64,000 bases of DNA from Phytophthora sp. 'mugwort'. Its lineage: Eukaryota > Oomycota > Peronosporomycetes > Peronosporales > Peronosporaceae. Each line of letters begins with the position of its first letter. The first letter of the stretch is position 1. The notes beneath the pieces were generated by a model. It was given only the letters and a program-made list of their open reading frames with translations. It was not told the origin of the DNA and did not search any database. The stretch lies in contig JAUCEF010000012.1 in the NCBI GenBank assembly GCA_033558025.1, positions 806,001 to 870,000 of the forward strand, in the 5' to 3' direction. Shown here piece after piece: positions 22,726 to 33,209 of the stretch. Both the position numbers and the translations under genes were made by a program.

Positions 22726-22843
22726 CCGCATAATACTTATCATAGAGCACGGATATATCATAGAGCACGGATATATCATAGAGCACGGATATATCATGGA
22801 GCACTTCCGCATAACACTTTTCATAGAGCACGGATATATCATA
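22726..22843. repeat. 18-bp tandem repeats upstream of the PPR gene
   Basis: The unit CATAGAGCACGGATATAT is repeated exactly three times at 22741-22794, followed by a partial CATGGAGCAC. A fourth exact copy lies at 22822-22839. The three-copy array and the fourth copy are each preceded by a 15-bp CCGCATAAYACTTWT block (22726-22740 and 22807-22821), so a larger unit was duplicated and its inner repeat expanded. The array lies about 150-260 bp upstream of the PPR start codon. Confidence 0.85.
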
Positions 22844-23080
22844 CTGGAGAGCACACTTCCGATTAGCCAATGAGTGTGATTCGCCAGATACAGACAACGC
22901 CAGGTTAGCGGACACATTCGGGACTGCAATATCAACTGTGTCCTTGGGTTCGAAGCCGAATCCAAGGACATGCACTTAATTTGTATACAGCCAACCCTCT
23001 AAGCACTATCACTGAAGAAGTCAGTGATTTACCGCTGGCCCATGCTTCCCCCTCACAGCTTCCTGAACATTTCAGCTTAT

Positions 23081-23745
23081 CTAGTGCACATCGCTAGTGT
23101 CGATGCTGGCGCAAAAAGGTACGTTCGAGCTGTTGAGTATCTGTAAGAGCTTCGCGGTGAAATAATGGTCAATTTCAGGCTCAGCTTCATCGTCACTCGA
23201 TGCATCTTCGCGATGCGGCACCTTCTCTAGCTCGGGACCATCATCTTCTGCGTCCGAATCATCACAGCCCAAATATTCGTCGGCATCCATCTGATCCGAT
23301 AACGCCCAGTTTGCCCATAAGCTCATCAAGAGAGGAGGTATCAAGCAGCTTCTTGGACTGGTTTTGCTGGTTGAGCTGGGCAACAGTAGCCCCCGATATG
23401 ATGCCAGTATGGACCCAGCGGTTTCGAATTGTGTCGGCAATAACTCCATTACAGGTCTTCACGATCATGTGAATAGAGCTCAGAACATCCATCTTTGTTT
23501 TGTAGGTTTCATCTTCTAGCATATCAAGCGTCCACTGAATCATGCATCTTGTGCTTGAAATTTTGATTAAGCCCGCATCAATTGGCTGGAGGAAAGACGT
23601 CGTGTTCGGTGGCAAGAAATGCGCTTGAACGTTTTTGAGAGTTCAATTGACACGTGAGACGAGGCATTGTCAATCAGCACGAGGACTTTTCTACCGTGTA
23701 TGCTGATATTAAACCTTTTTATCCACTCAGCAAAACACGATATTA
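23081..23745 (-). pseudogene. Tigger-type transposase, 3' part
   Basis: This block continues the transposase broken at 25305. It begins near 23730 with FAEWIKRFNISIHGRKVLV, then LIDNASSH (second catalytic aspartate), a frame change, and LPPNTTSFLQPIDAGLIK, the signature of DDE_1/Tigger transposases with the third aspartate. A helical C-terminal region and an acidic tail (DDSDAEDDGPELEK) end at 23081. Its separation from the 5' part by exactly one Tc1-type element with TA duplications shows that the Tigger copy was there first. Confidence 0.8.
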
Positions 23746-23747
23746 TA

Positions 23748-23767
23748 CTGGCGGAAAATGATGGGGC
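23748..23767 (+). repeat. left terminal inverted repeat
   Basis: Twenty bases starting CTGGCGGAAAATGA directly follow a TA dinucleotide. They pair with the right end at 25283-25302. They are the left boundary of the nested element. Confidence 0.8.
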
Positions 23768-23829
23768 CAGCGCATCCCGACAAAAATATCATCTCGTTAC
23801 GAAGACCAATAACTCCTCTGTTGGGGCGC

Positions 23830-24960
23830 CGATACAATGCGTGCACGATGAGGATATGGCTGAACGACATGGGATTTAGGCATTTGCGTGGCCGGAGTCG
23901 TCACCATCTAGCGGAGACCACAGGCAATGTAGCCTTTCGAGCCACGTATCTACAGAGACGCTTATCCAACAGAGACAGCCGAAATCACCCCATCAATCCC
24001 GAGATCTTCCTCGACGAGAGTTACTGCAATGTCCACCACGTCACTGGCAAAACGTGGCTGGAGGAAGGCAAGATACGATTCTCCTAAAGTGGACGCGGAG
24101 CAAGGTAAGGTGTGGTGTAAACATTGAAGTTACATGTACCAGAAAAACATTTTGTTTTTAAATGTCCCTAATATTTTGCATCGCGTATGCTATAATATCA
24201 GGATATGCATTGTAGGTGCTGGTATCGTGACACGTCACGGCATCGTCATGCAGGCCGAGTTCGTACCCGGCTCTCTGGTCCATTGGAGGTCGACTAAAAG
24301 GCCTGGTGATGGGGGCGATGATGACTATCATGGCAACTTCGATGCCGCCCTATTTGAAAAATGGTTTACAAAGTTGTGTGTGACTCTTCAGCAGTATGGA
24401 AAATGTGTCATCCATATGGACGGAGCAAGCTACCATAAAAGACAAGAAGGTCCTGCTCCTACGAGATGAACTCTCAAGGCAGATACAAGCATGGCTGTTT
24501 AGAAATAGTGACCATAATGTTTTAACATCATGTTCTGGAGATGATCTAACTCACAGTTCTACTGATGTTGTAGAAATTGATTTCGATCCTAGATGGTTCA
24601 TACCTCAACTACTGGAGCTCGTCAAGGCGTACAAGACCAAGCCTACATACGTTACTCACCGGATCGCGAAGGAGCATGACCATGTTCTGCTGTACACGCC
24701 CCCGTACCACCCAGAGCTGCAGCCCATTGAAATGGTTTGGGGGGCGCGTAAAAGCAGAATAGCCCGACGCCCCGCCGATAACCTGGCTGATCTTTGCGAA
24801 ACTGACCGTAGAATTTGCTTGCATCAAGTTTAAGCATTGGTGCAAGTATTACAAGCGAGTGCCGAGGTTCGAGAGGAAGTACATGGCGGTACTAGAAGAG
24901 TGTGAACTAGTAGATGAGGACGAGCTCTGCAACGCTGATGATGATGACGACGGTGAATGA
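23830..24960 (+). pseudogene. transposase of the nested IS630/Tc1 element
   Basis: The frame opens late in the helix-turn-helix (LNDMGFRHLRGRS) and gives TGNVAFRATYLQRRLSNRDS, then NPEIFLDESYCNVHHVTGKTW with the first aspartate near 24015. A 111-nt intron (24105-24215, GTAAGG...TTGTAG) precedes GIVTRHGIVM and DYHGNFDAALFEKWF. The second aspartate is in CVIHMDGASYHKR near 24420. A second probable intron (24508-24573, with a CTAAC branch-like site) precedes RIAKEHDHVLLYTPP and YHPELQPIEMVWG, the third acidic site. A frameshift near 24795 precedes VEFACIKFKHW and an acidic tail ending at TGA 24958-24960. Both introns lie where copy 1 (18.4-19.6 kb) has them. Confidence 0.75.
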
Positions 24961-25263
24961 TACCTCTTTCATTTATAGGCTTTAGCTCGACTGGTTAATT
25001 AACACAACTCGCAAAAACGCACGTTTTTTTGTTTGAAGCCTGTTTTCACATATGCTCCGTACTGTCCACGATGTTTGGCCAATAGAAATTCCCGTACAAG
25101 CATCTGTTTCTCCACAAAAGCGGCCTCCGAGACACCTTTTGCAGCGCGTGTAGCATTAAAACGGCGACGATTCAGCCATTTTCAACGGCATAATCATAAT
25201 CCAAATGGGCGGTTTTACCCCATATTTAAATGTCGTAGCGTTTTTTTTTCGAAGTTGACAATG

Positions 25264-25302
25264 TGAAGGGCTCATACGTACTAGCCCTTCATTTTTTGCC
25301 AG
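25264..25302 (-). repeat. right terminal inverted repeat plus internal palindrome
   Basis: The last 20 bases (25283-25302) are the inverted partner of the left end. Overlapping them, 25264-25291 is itself a near-perfect 28-bp palindrome with arms TGAAGGGCT and AGCCCTTCA around TACGTA. The left end lacks this palindrome, so the two subterminal regions differ. Confidence 0.75.
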
Positions 25303-25304
25303 TA

Positions 25305-26151
25305 CAATAGAAGTCATCAAAACCTTTGAGTTGGCGAAATAGTGTATCGGGAGCTTGGAGATGTCGACACCTTTGAAGCAGCGCGGCTTCTTGTAGTTGA
25401 TGATGACGAAGGGGTCGAGGTTTTGTCCGAGCCGTCCATATTACAGCACAGCGCGACTGAATACGTGCCTTATCCTTCTTTTTGCCTGGAATCGGAGCTG
25501 TCGCTAGCGTTTGGAAGGGCTCTAGGCATTAAAACAAACAAGTTTCATCCATATTGAAAACGTGCGAAGGCGCATATTCATCGATCAGCTCCTGCAACTC
25601 CAGGCGCTGTTCATGCAGTCGAGCCGGGTAGACGGACCCTGCTTCCCCGTGTTGTCGATAAGACTTAATGCCATGCTTTGCCTTGAATCTGGTGACCTAC
25701 GAAAGTGAGACGTGCGCACTTTTTCCAGCATTTTCTAGCATTTCGTATGCCTTTGTGTGGAGCAACATGTCGCTAATAGCACCCTTGTCATGACTGTTGA
25801 GGTCAAAAGCGTAGAGAGCTTCTTCCATAGCAGGAAGCGCCCCTTCTGCTGGCGCTCGCGTCCGGGGATACCCCAGGCTGGAGCTGCTCGCATAAAATCC
25901 GACTATTGTTGACCTCCCGACGCGGAGACCATATGCGCCCAGCGCCCAGCGGCACAGGTCATCTTGGGTCAGCGTGGGGTTCTCGTAGTGGTGGGTTTTG
26001 ATTCCTTTCTTCTGCGAGTGCGCGAGATCGGTGAGGGTATTTTGTTGAGCCGGTGAGCCGGGGGGGGGGGGGTCTTGCTGTGAGGGCAATATTTCTTGGA
26101 TTGACTGGTTGGGATTGGACTGGTGCGTCCTTGTACTCTAATGTCCGACAA
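25305..26151 (-). pseudogene. Tigger-type transposase, 5' part
   Basis: Reading from 26151 down, the minus strand has a helix-turn-helix region (TQDDLCRWALGAYGLRVGRS), a second helical part (LPAMEEALYAFDLN) and then, in other frames, FKAKHGIKSYRQHGEAG and APSHVFNMDETCLF near 25545, which holds the first catalytic aspartate of the DDE_1 type. Next comes a strand with CCNMDGSDK and YKKPRCFKGVDISKLP. The sequence ends at 25305 with NSKVLMTS, where a foreign element interrupts it; the continuation is at 23081-23745. A run of 12 G near 26060 and frame changes show decay. Confidence 0.75.
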
Positions 26152-26389
26152 TTGAAAAGTACAAATTAATTAATTGGTTTTTGTATAACGCAGATCCGTT
26201 CTCGCTCGATCATCCCCGTCAACTGTAAATGCCCCCATCTGTAGGTCCCCTAACCGGGCGTTGTCTGTACAACATCTCGTAGCGAGCTACGAAATATGAC
26301 AGTAATTCCGGGAATATCAAACCAATCAGCTCAGAGCCTCACATCCAGTCGCTAAAAAAGGTAGCTAACCGTGTTGCCTTCTCTGACGT

Positions 26390-27350
26390 TTCGATGGCTC
26401 GGACGGGACGGACACGGCTTAGGAAAAACGGCAGAGCGAGAAAGAAGCAGTACAAGCGCGTTTCCGCGACCTATGAGTTCAATTTGTGTGTTAAGGTACG
26501 TCTACGATGGCGGAAACTGTTGTAAATTTCTTTTTTGGATGGCAAAGTTGACTTTAAAAGATGCCAGGGCTACGCCTGGATGAAGTTGCGCTCTGTAATT
26601 GAGCGAAATGCACCCAGGGTTGTTGCCTGCACCGGCGAGGACGTAGTCTAAGCGTCGGCTTGACGCTCTCTGTGCAGATGGAAGAGGTGCAGTGGAGTAT
26701 CGAGTTGCGAGCAGACGTGGTGCCCGTGACAAGCATGATGCTGAAGCCACATATTTCAAAGTGACGGTGGTCGACATGGCGCCTTCAAGGCATCATGGGG
26801 CTGGCAAAGGTCCTTCCTTCTTCACCACAGGCTGTCAATCTGCCGCCGCACGAGAGAGGGGCAGTCGACGACATCAGACGGCAAATTCAAGCGCGATATA
26901 TTCAGCAAGATGGTGCTCCAGAAAATGCATGAGCTTGGCGTTTCCGTCGTGTACAATGCGAATCAAACCGGTATGCTCTAATTCCATTGGATTCTGTACA
27001 AATTTGACTAACCTATTGTTTATTTACCAAGTAGTACGTCCAAACCTCTACGATCGGCAAGCGCGGCCAGAAGACAGTGGGTCAACTGTTCGGGGAAGAA
27101 AAAAGAGAGTGACCGTCATACTCGTGGTGGGGAGCGATGGCTCTAAATGTGAGCCGTTCCTCGTGTGCAAGCCTCGGCCGTGGTCATCTTTGCGCCCATT
27201 AATAACTCTGAGTTGATGGAGGTGCCATCTGGCTACACGTATGCCTGCCGGCCAGCGGATGTGGCATAAAACAAGCCACTTATGGGCTCTATCAGCAGGC
27301 CTCCTAAAACTGGGCAAAAATGCCTCCATATCTACTTTGACTCTGGATAG
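26390..27350 (+). pseudogene. pogo-like transposase with internal deletion
   Basis: The plus strand shows, in shifting frames, a basic N-terminal region, then ELRADVVPVTSMMLK and ASWGWQRSFLLHHRLS near 26700-26850, equivalent to the CENP-B-like domain of the pogo relic at 7.3-8.7 kb. The first catalytic aspartate position is in VVYNANQTG, where the usual D is N. A 62-nt or so AT-rich intron (about 26971-27032, with GACTAAC) follows, then GRKKRVTVILVVGSDGSK. The sequence then jumps to MEVPSGYTYACRPADVA near 27220, skipping the second aspartate region. So the copy has an internal deletion and a substituted active-site residue. Confidence 0.7.
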
Positions 27351-27469
27351 GTATTTTCACGGCAGCCTAATTAGGCACTTAACTGTCAAATATATGGGAA
27401 ATCGGCAGATCCTAAATCAGGCACTCCAGCAGCATACAAAAATTAAGTCAATCCTCGCGGGGGTCAAGC

Positions 27470-29770
27470 GCGGCTGTCTTCGTGTCAGCCGTGGCGCTCA
27501 CCTCGTCGGCCATAGCACGCAGCTCAAAGTACTGTTTCGCCTGAAGCTGCCCTTCAATGGCGTAGTTGCTCATGGAGGAGCGCTGGGTGTTCTTGATCTA
27601 CATCAAGGCGCTGAATTCACCCTTAACAGAGTGCGTTCCAGGCGAATGATGGGGCGAGCCCAGCAAGAAACGACGTTAAGCGCGTAAACTGGCGCTCCAG
27701 GTCCACAGCTGACCATAAATCATTAAAAGGTAGCCTCATCCCCCCATCTACACGCAGCCAGAAGGTTGTATCGTTCTGGTACATAGCGATCAGCTTCGTG
27801 CGCTGATGCCAAATGTCGTTTGCAACAGTGATTCCGTACCGAGTGGTCAGACGAATATCATGGCGCTTGATCAGGTCTCTGAATGTCGTATCGTCGCACT
27901 GCATAACCTTCAGCGGTGCCTCGGGGTAGCGCTCGGTTGCTTCAGTGCCAATCGCGACCTTGATTTTAATCACACTCTTGATTAATCCGGACAGCGCTGC
28001 GGTTACTTCATTCACTAGCCGCTCTCGTTGTTCCATGTCCAGGCTCTGGCACAGCTCTACAGAGTAGAATGATGCCGTGCTGAGGTGCTGAGCGACCTTT
28101 TCTTTGTCAACAGCGACCGAAATTCGCTCACCATCGCCCTGATCCCGCTCAAATTTGAGCTACAGGGAGCGGGCTAGCGCTGCAAGGGCATCGCATTGAA
28201 CGTTCATTGTGACGGTCTTGTACTGCATATTTCTTGAAGCACTGACGCGTCAGTTCGGCGACGTCTGCCACCGCGAAAAGGCAGAGCCACCACGAGCAAC
28301 TTGAGGGCTCTTGACTTTTTATCAGCTTTGAGACGCTTCAGTTCCTGGTAGGTGGTAGCGAGGTAATTGCACGAATCATAAATGGACTCCCAGCGCGTCG
28401 TCGAGTACGTTGGGCACTGGCCAACAATAGTCCAGACGGTATCAAACGTTCTCGTAAACGAAATCTCCGCGCCCAAGCACGTGCGGAAGCGCACGAACTC
28501 GTCTAAACAGTTCAGAAACGCTCCAATCGAGAGGTTCATTTGGTGACTTCCGCACCAGCGCACAGTGTCAGCATGGTCACCGACCTTTCGCAAGCACGTC
28601 GCATGCGAACTGCGAAGCCCTGTCTACAGCCGAGCATTGTAGCAGCTCCATCACTAGTGATACCAATGAGTTTGCGCAACAGGGCGTCCCCACCCACGTT
28701 GGAGAGAACGTCGAGCACGAGGTCGGCATAGTTTGACGCCGTGTGGCTGAGCGTGCCCATTGGTATGTCCAGCAGATGCATGTTTTTCAAGATGCTACCG
28801 AGCTCGAAAGAGACCCGAACGTCGAGATAGCCGACCGAGCGATGCGTCGCACCGTCGGCCATAATTGAGAAGGCCCACACCTCAGTAAGCACTCGATGCA
28901 ATGCAGATAGGTTGATAGAGACGTTCTATCGAATGTAGCGGCTGATAGTTTCCTCACTTGGCGTCCCCAGCTTCATGGTGCCGATAGCTTCGTCAAATAT
29001 CACAAACAGGCGCCGAATTGCGCGAAAGCTGGTCGACGATGTTGATGCAATGTATCACCGTCTCGAATTGAAGCTTGTCCAGAATTGTAAGAACGAAGTC
29101 GCCGTCTTCGAGCTCTGCAAAGTCGTCGGACAGGCGAACCGAGCCGACAGCATCATCTCGGCGCACGAAGCCAGCTATCCTAATTGGCAGCGCTTGACTG
29201 GTTAGATAGGAGCCCCGCAATGACATCCATGATACCTGCTGAGACGCGAAACTCTGCGTGCTGCCCTTGCCACGGAAGAAGGATGGCAATCGGGGTCTTG
29301 CTGAAAAATTTCGCTCGACGCTCGTCTTCTGGCATGAGCGCGTTGTAGGCTGCCCATTTCTGAGGATGTTGCTCCCGGAGGCGCTTTAATATGTTGTCAC
29401 GCCTGAAAGACTTAAAAGTCTTGATGTGATAGGTCTTTTTTGCGCTTCGTTGGACCAGGAGGCCACCAAACGACGGTGCCCCCGTGGCGTTCCCGTCTTC
29501 TCGACCGAAAGCGACACAGAACATACAGCGAGCCTCCACAACGGGACCACCTTGCTATTGCCGCTTAGGCTGAACGCCGAGCTCTCTCTCGTACTTTGGC
29601 AACCACTCCTGCCGCAGGACCCTGGTCTTGATATTCGGCTGCACGAGAACTGCCATTACCGCTCGAAGTTGGCTGCCAACCGGTGATAATGCCGAGCTTT
29701 CAGCATCAGCGCCGTGAGAGCGACTTGGTTCGCTCTTTGGTTTGCTCTTTGAGTGCTTTGCCTTCGGCAT
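27470..29770 (-). pseudogene. hAT-superfamily transposase, copy 1
   Basis: From ATG 29770 the protein starts with a basic Ser/Lys-rich stretch. An in-frame TAG at 29555-29557 precedes a zinc-finger region (CMFCVAFGRE, then KTFKSFRRDNILKRLREQHP). The RNase H-like core carries WAFSIMADGATHRSVGYLDV near 28870 and RKLIGITSDGAATMLG near 28680, then WCGSHQMNLSIGA after a frame change. YSTTRWESIYD lies near 28400. The C-terminal dimerisation region is FNDLWSAVDLERQF, then, in another frame, GEFSALM, KNTQRSSMSNYAIEGQ and LQAKQYFEL near 27540. The order fits hAT transposases, which use 8-bp target duplications; none was found. Several stops and frame changes make it inactive. Confidence 0.7.
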
Positions 29771-31400
29771 TGCTAACGGATGGCAAGGGAAACGACAAAT
29801 GAGAGATAGAGCAAAATGTGTAGTGGCGGCGACGACAGCGAGATCCACCTTCGTGTGGAAGCCAAATAACCACCGGCTATGAACTATGCATTTTCGTAGC
29901 GTGGCTCCAAAGTATTTTGGCACACGCGACGCCTCAAGCATTTATAACGGTGCACGAAAGCTATTTTGGCGCGAGGAAACTGCTGCGCGATCCATGTTGC
30001 AACCAATCTTGACCCTGTTGAAGCTCCTTTCAGGTGGGCAGTTTGGAAACCCAGGAATAGGTACAACGGCTTTTCTCTTGACACAATACCTACTTTTAAG
30101 AGGCGTTCTATCAGAAAGCTTTGATTGTGTTTCTACTACGTCAAGTTAGAGCGGTGGGTGCTGGTATCTCCTTCAAAATGACATCACCTGCGCTTCACGA
30201 CGCCGTCGCCTAAATTACAAGTATCTAGGCCTTGTTGGCATAACTAATGACCACGGCGGGCTCTGTCAAAGCCAAGCTGTCATCCCACGACACCAGCTCC
30301 ATGTCGATTGAACAGGTGCTCTCGTTGCCCCTGGACCGGACTGGAACTCGCTGGTCACGCTAATGAGGCTGAACATCGTTCCGGATGGCGGCATCAACGC
30401 AACGCTTGATATCGGCGACGACAGCTAGAGAAGCAGCAGCTCAGACGCAGAAGTCAATCCTGGTTTGGCAGCGACGATGACGGCGGCGAGAGTGGCTTGA
30501 ATGAAGCGCCGCGACTGGAATAAACTACCGGGAGGAATCGAGCCTCCATCAACCCGAAACGGGCACTTTTTTTCCGTTAAGCTACGGTAGTGACCTGTAG
30601 AAGCCGTAGGCTGCAGCGTTAGAGCTTGACTATAGGTAGGAGTTCACCATGAAGACAGCGAGGACTACCTTCTTTTGTTGAACGGGAATTAACCATTAGT
30701 ACGGCGACAACCCTGCTAGGATACTCAGTCCACCTCAAGTCGCTTCGCAGCCATTCCAACACTGAATGGCTCTAGGGTGGTTATAAATATCCAGCAAGTA
30801 GTCACTGCGTGTCTCTCAAGCAGACGAATCCCGAATATTTACCTTATGCCTTAACGACAATTTTGGGATTGACTGCATTTGGCCTTTCCGGTGTTCAGAA
30901 CCAAAGACCAACCGTTGTGCTCTTGGGGTATGCTCTACATTTAGTGTTATGCGGTATTGGTACTGAAAATAAGCATATGTTCTGTTTAACTATCTCAGGC
31001 CGTAACAAATACCGGCTGAACTATTTAATAGAACCGCAGACAATATTGCCCTTGTTATAGATAGTGTTCCCTGCTACAGTTGTACTGACCAAGAAATAAG
31101 AGTCCCAGTCACTCGCAGGTTACGACGAAATAGCTCGGACCGACTCCGACGGCGCGGCCGATGATGGTGATGTGGATAATTAGAGTTAGTAGCAGACTCT
31201 AGATGTCGCTGAATGGATTGTATGTCTCATATACGAGTGACCGACCTAGAAAAAAACAAAAGCATACTGAATTGCTTCGGAGTCGTTAGCATAATAACCA
31301 TAGTAATACACAGGGTAAGCAATAATAACTACGACCAATTATTTTACTGCCAACGCCTTCATTAAAGTGCAAGTGCGAGCGGCCGCCGTACGACAACGTA
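29771..31400. other. stretch with no recognisable gene
   Basis: No protein motif was recognised on either strand. The part after 30780 is AT-rich. It lies between hAT copies 1 and 2 and should contain their ends, but no inverted repeats or 8-bp duplications were picked out by eye. Confidence 0.45.
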
Positions 31401-31406
31401 CCTACA

Positions 31407-32185
31407 GCAAGCTGGTGATGTCCGACATCTCCTTGTTGGCGCGCAGGAAGGCAAGCATTTCGAAGTTCGCAGGAAGCAAACTGCTAAGCTGGTGTCAGCG
31501 CGCACTTGCCCTCCGGAAATATATGCTCGTAGGCGTTATACGTCGGAGGAACTAGCATCGCGTACGTCACGCTCTCTACCTTGCGGTGCGTGCTGGGTGT
31601 TCTGGGCAGCATAGTCCCTCTCGCGCTCCGTGCGCTCGTCGTCGACCTACGCGATGCTGGAGCGCTATGTGGCACTGCGGCCGCACATCCGACTTCATCT
31701 TAACCGGCTTTGTGTAAACGGCCAACACGTTATAGAAAATCTTAAGGCAAGCATCCGCATCTGGTCCACCACGAGCAACATGGGCTGGGGTCGGCCGCCG
31801 ACCACGTATCGAGCGTTGATGCCGATGTAGTGCACGGCCCCGCCGCTTCATCCGTCTTACACCTATTGAACCGGATACCCAGCTTCACCTTCTTTACGAC
31901 CCCCATAGTCGCAGCCAATGTAATCATATCGGCCTTGGATGCCTTTGAGTTTGTGGAAGCCGCTTGGACATCGTTCTCGCCTACGCATGCCCCGTTCATC
32001 AACACGCAACCACGGGTTCTTCCCCAGAAATGAGACCGAATGCTTGAAGGGGGCGCTCGAGCGCGGAAGTATTCGTATCGGCTCGTTAAATACGGGGTAG
32101 GGCAACTGCTTCCTTCCAGCATCACTGAGCTTGCGCCGATGAAGCGCTTGGCCTCGAGGCTCGAAGAGACCCTGTTGGCAATCAT
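31407..32185 (-). pseudogene. hAT-superfamily transposase, copy 2, rearranged
   Basis: On the minus strand, HYIGINARYVVGGRPQPMLL (about 31775-31835) and DADACLKIFYNVLAVYTKPV (about 31715-31775) correspond to the segment after the first aspartate in hAT copy 3. The C-terminal dimerisation part is also on the minus strand: AMLVPPTYNAYEHIFPEGK (about 31510-31565), then, in another frame, LPANFEMLAFLRANKEMSDI, ending near 31407. Between them, the segment that should read T-R-W-S-S-T-Y is found on the plus strand instead. So an internal piece is inverted. The 5' half (31860-32185) is poorly preserved. Confidence 0.6.
31600..31700 (+). pseudogene. inverted hAT segment inside copy 2
   Basis: Plus-strand codons from about 31622 give SSSTYAMLERYVALRPHIRL. 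In the same family on the minus strand at 33-34 kb, the matching segment is TRWSSTYAMVARYARIRDAI. Flanking hAT sequence on both sides is on the minus strand, which implies a small inversion. The breakpoints, somewhere near 31575-31620 and 31695-31715, were not resolved. Confidence 0.6.
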
Positions 32186-32189
32186 AGTC

Positions 32190-33205
32190 GTAGAATTGAA
32201 ATAAATATTACTTTTATTGCCCGGATACAGGTCTTGCCAAACCCCTAACGAGCGTTTTGGAGCCGCCTACCATACTTTAGTGACGTTGCCTCGCTGAGCC
32301 ATCCCACCGCCAGCGCAGGTGAACCGCATCCTCTCGTGGGCACAATTGTATTGCCATAATTGCCTCAACTTATAATTATATTGGTTTGGGTAAAATATTT
32401 CACATGCAAATATAAAATATACAATTATTGTAATTCCGTAATCGCAACAAGTATCGCGTCCACCGGGTCCTCTTGCGCGACGGCCATGGTGGTCGTGACG
32501 GTCAAAAATGTCAGCTTCGGTTTAATCGAGCAAGTTGATCCCTGCAACGGACTGCTTTAATGCGTAAATGTTCGCATAGTCCGCGTAGGAAGATAAATAC
32601 AGCAGTCTGATTCAGAATGTGATCGATGCATCTGATCCTATATCTGACACAATGTGTTTTAGGCAACGGGCTGACAACTATAACAAGCGAAAATGGATCA
32701 TAACATGTCCTGGAAGTTTTTGTATTAATCCAATTATAGAATTTCCTTTCGCGTTCATGACGAGTATCTGGACAATATGGACAATAAATTCTCTTCACCG
32801 TTTACGCTACTTGAGCGTAGCGCTAACAGTACAGAAATTTTATTGTGAATATTGTGAATAATTTATTGCGTAACGCACGCTCACTTCAGCTGTTGAGATT
32901 CTCAGCAGCTTGAGATGCAGGACAGCTGACGCCAATCTTCGTAATATTGTTGGTTGAGCCCGCACTCCGGAGACTTCTCCCGCTTCTTGTACTTTTGATT
33001 CCTCTCGATATAGCGCTTCGAGCCGAAGACACGATGACGGTGTCAAGACATCGAGCAGGGTTTCGACCAGACCTCGAAAAATACAGTAAAAAAAAAACGG
33101 AACTGGAGGTAAACGATGAGCAGTAATAATAACTGCAATAGCAGACGAGGTCAGTAATCAATGACTGGATCAATATCGGTGTATTGCAGTCGGCACATGA
33201 ACGTG
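32190..33205. other. AT-rich stretch, no gene recognised
   Basis: The region is AT-rich, particularly 32350-32450 and 32640-32860, with an A-run near 33087. It separates hAT copies 2 and 3. No coding motif was seen. Confidence 0.5.
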
Positions 33206-33209
33206 CCAC

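Larger units (their letters stand above)
23748..25302 (+). mobile_element. IS630/Tc1-type element, copy 2, with TIRs and TA target duplication
   Basis: A 1555-bp element with readable ends. The left end begins CTGGCGGAAAATGATGGGGC and the right end, read inward on the minus strand, begins CTGGCAAAAAATGAAGGGCT, matching at 16 of 20 positions. TA lies immediately outside both ends (23746-23747 and 25303-25304), the usual target of this superfamily. It carries one plus-strand transposase gene and sits inside a minus-strand Tigger relic. The N-terminal helix-turn-helix is mostly deleted, so this copy could at best have moved with help from another. Confidence 0.85.

Noticed and set aside
22741..22843. 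CRISPR array
   Set aside because: The 18-bp units are directly adjacent without spacers and the sequence is eukaryotic.
23746..25304. Clean excision of the nested element would restore the Tigger reading frame
   Set aside because: With one TA removed, the flanking coding segments are out of register by one base, so the Tigger copy had or has another frame lesion at the site.
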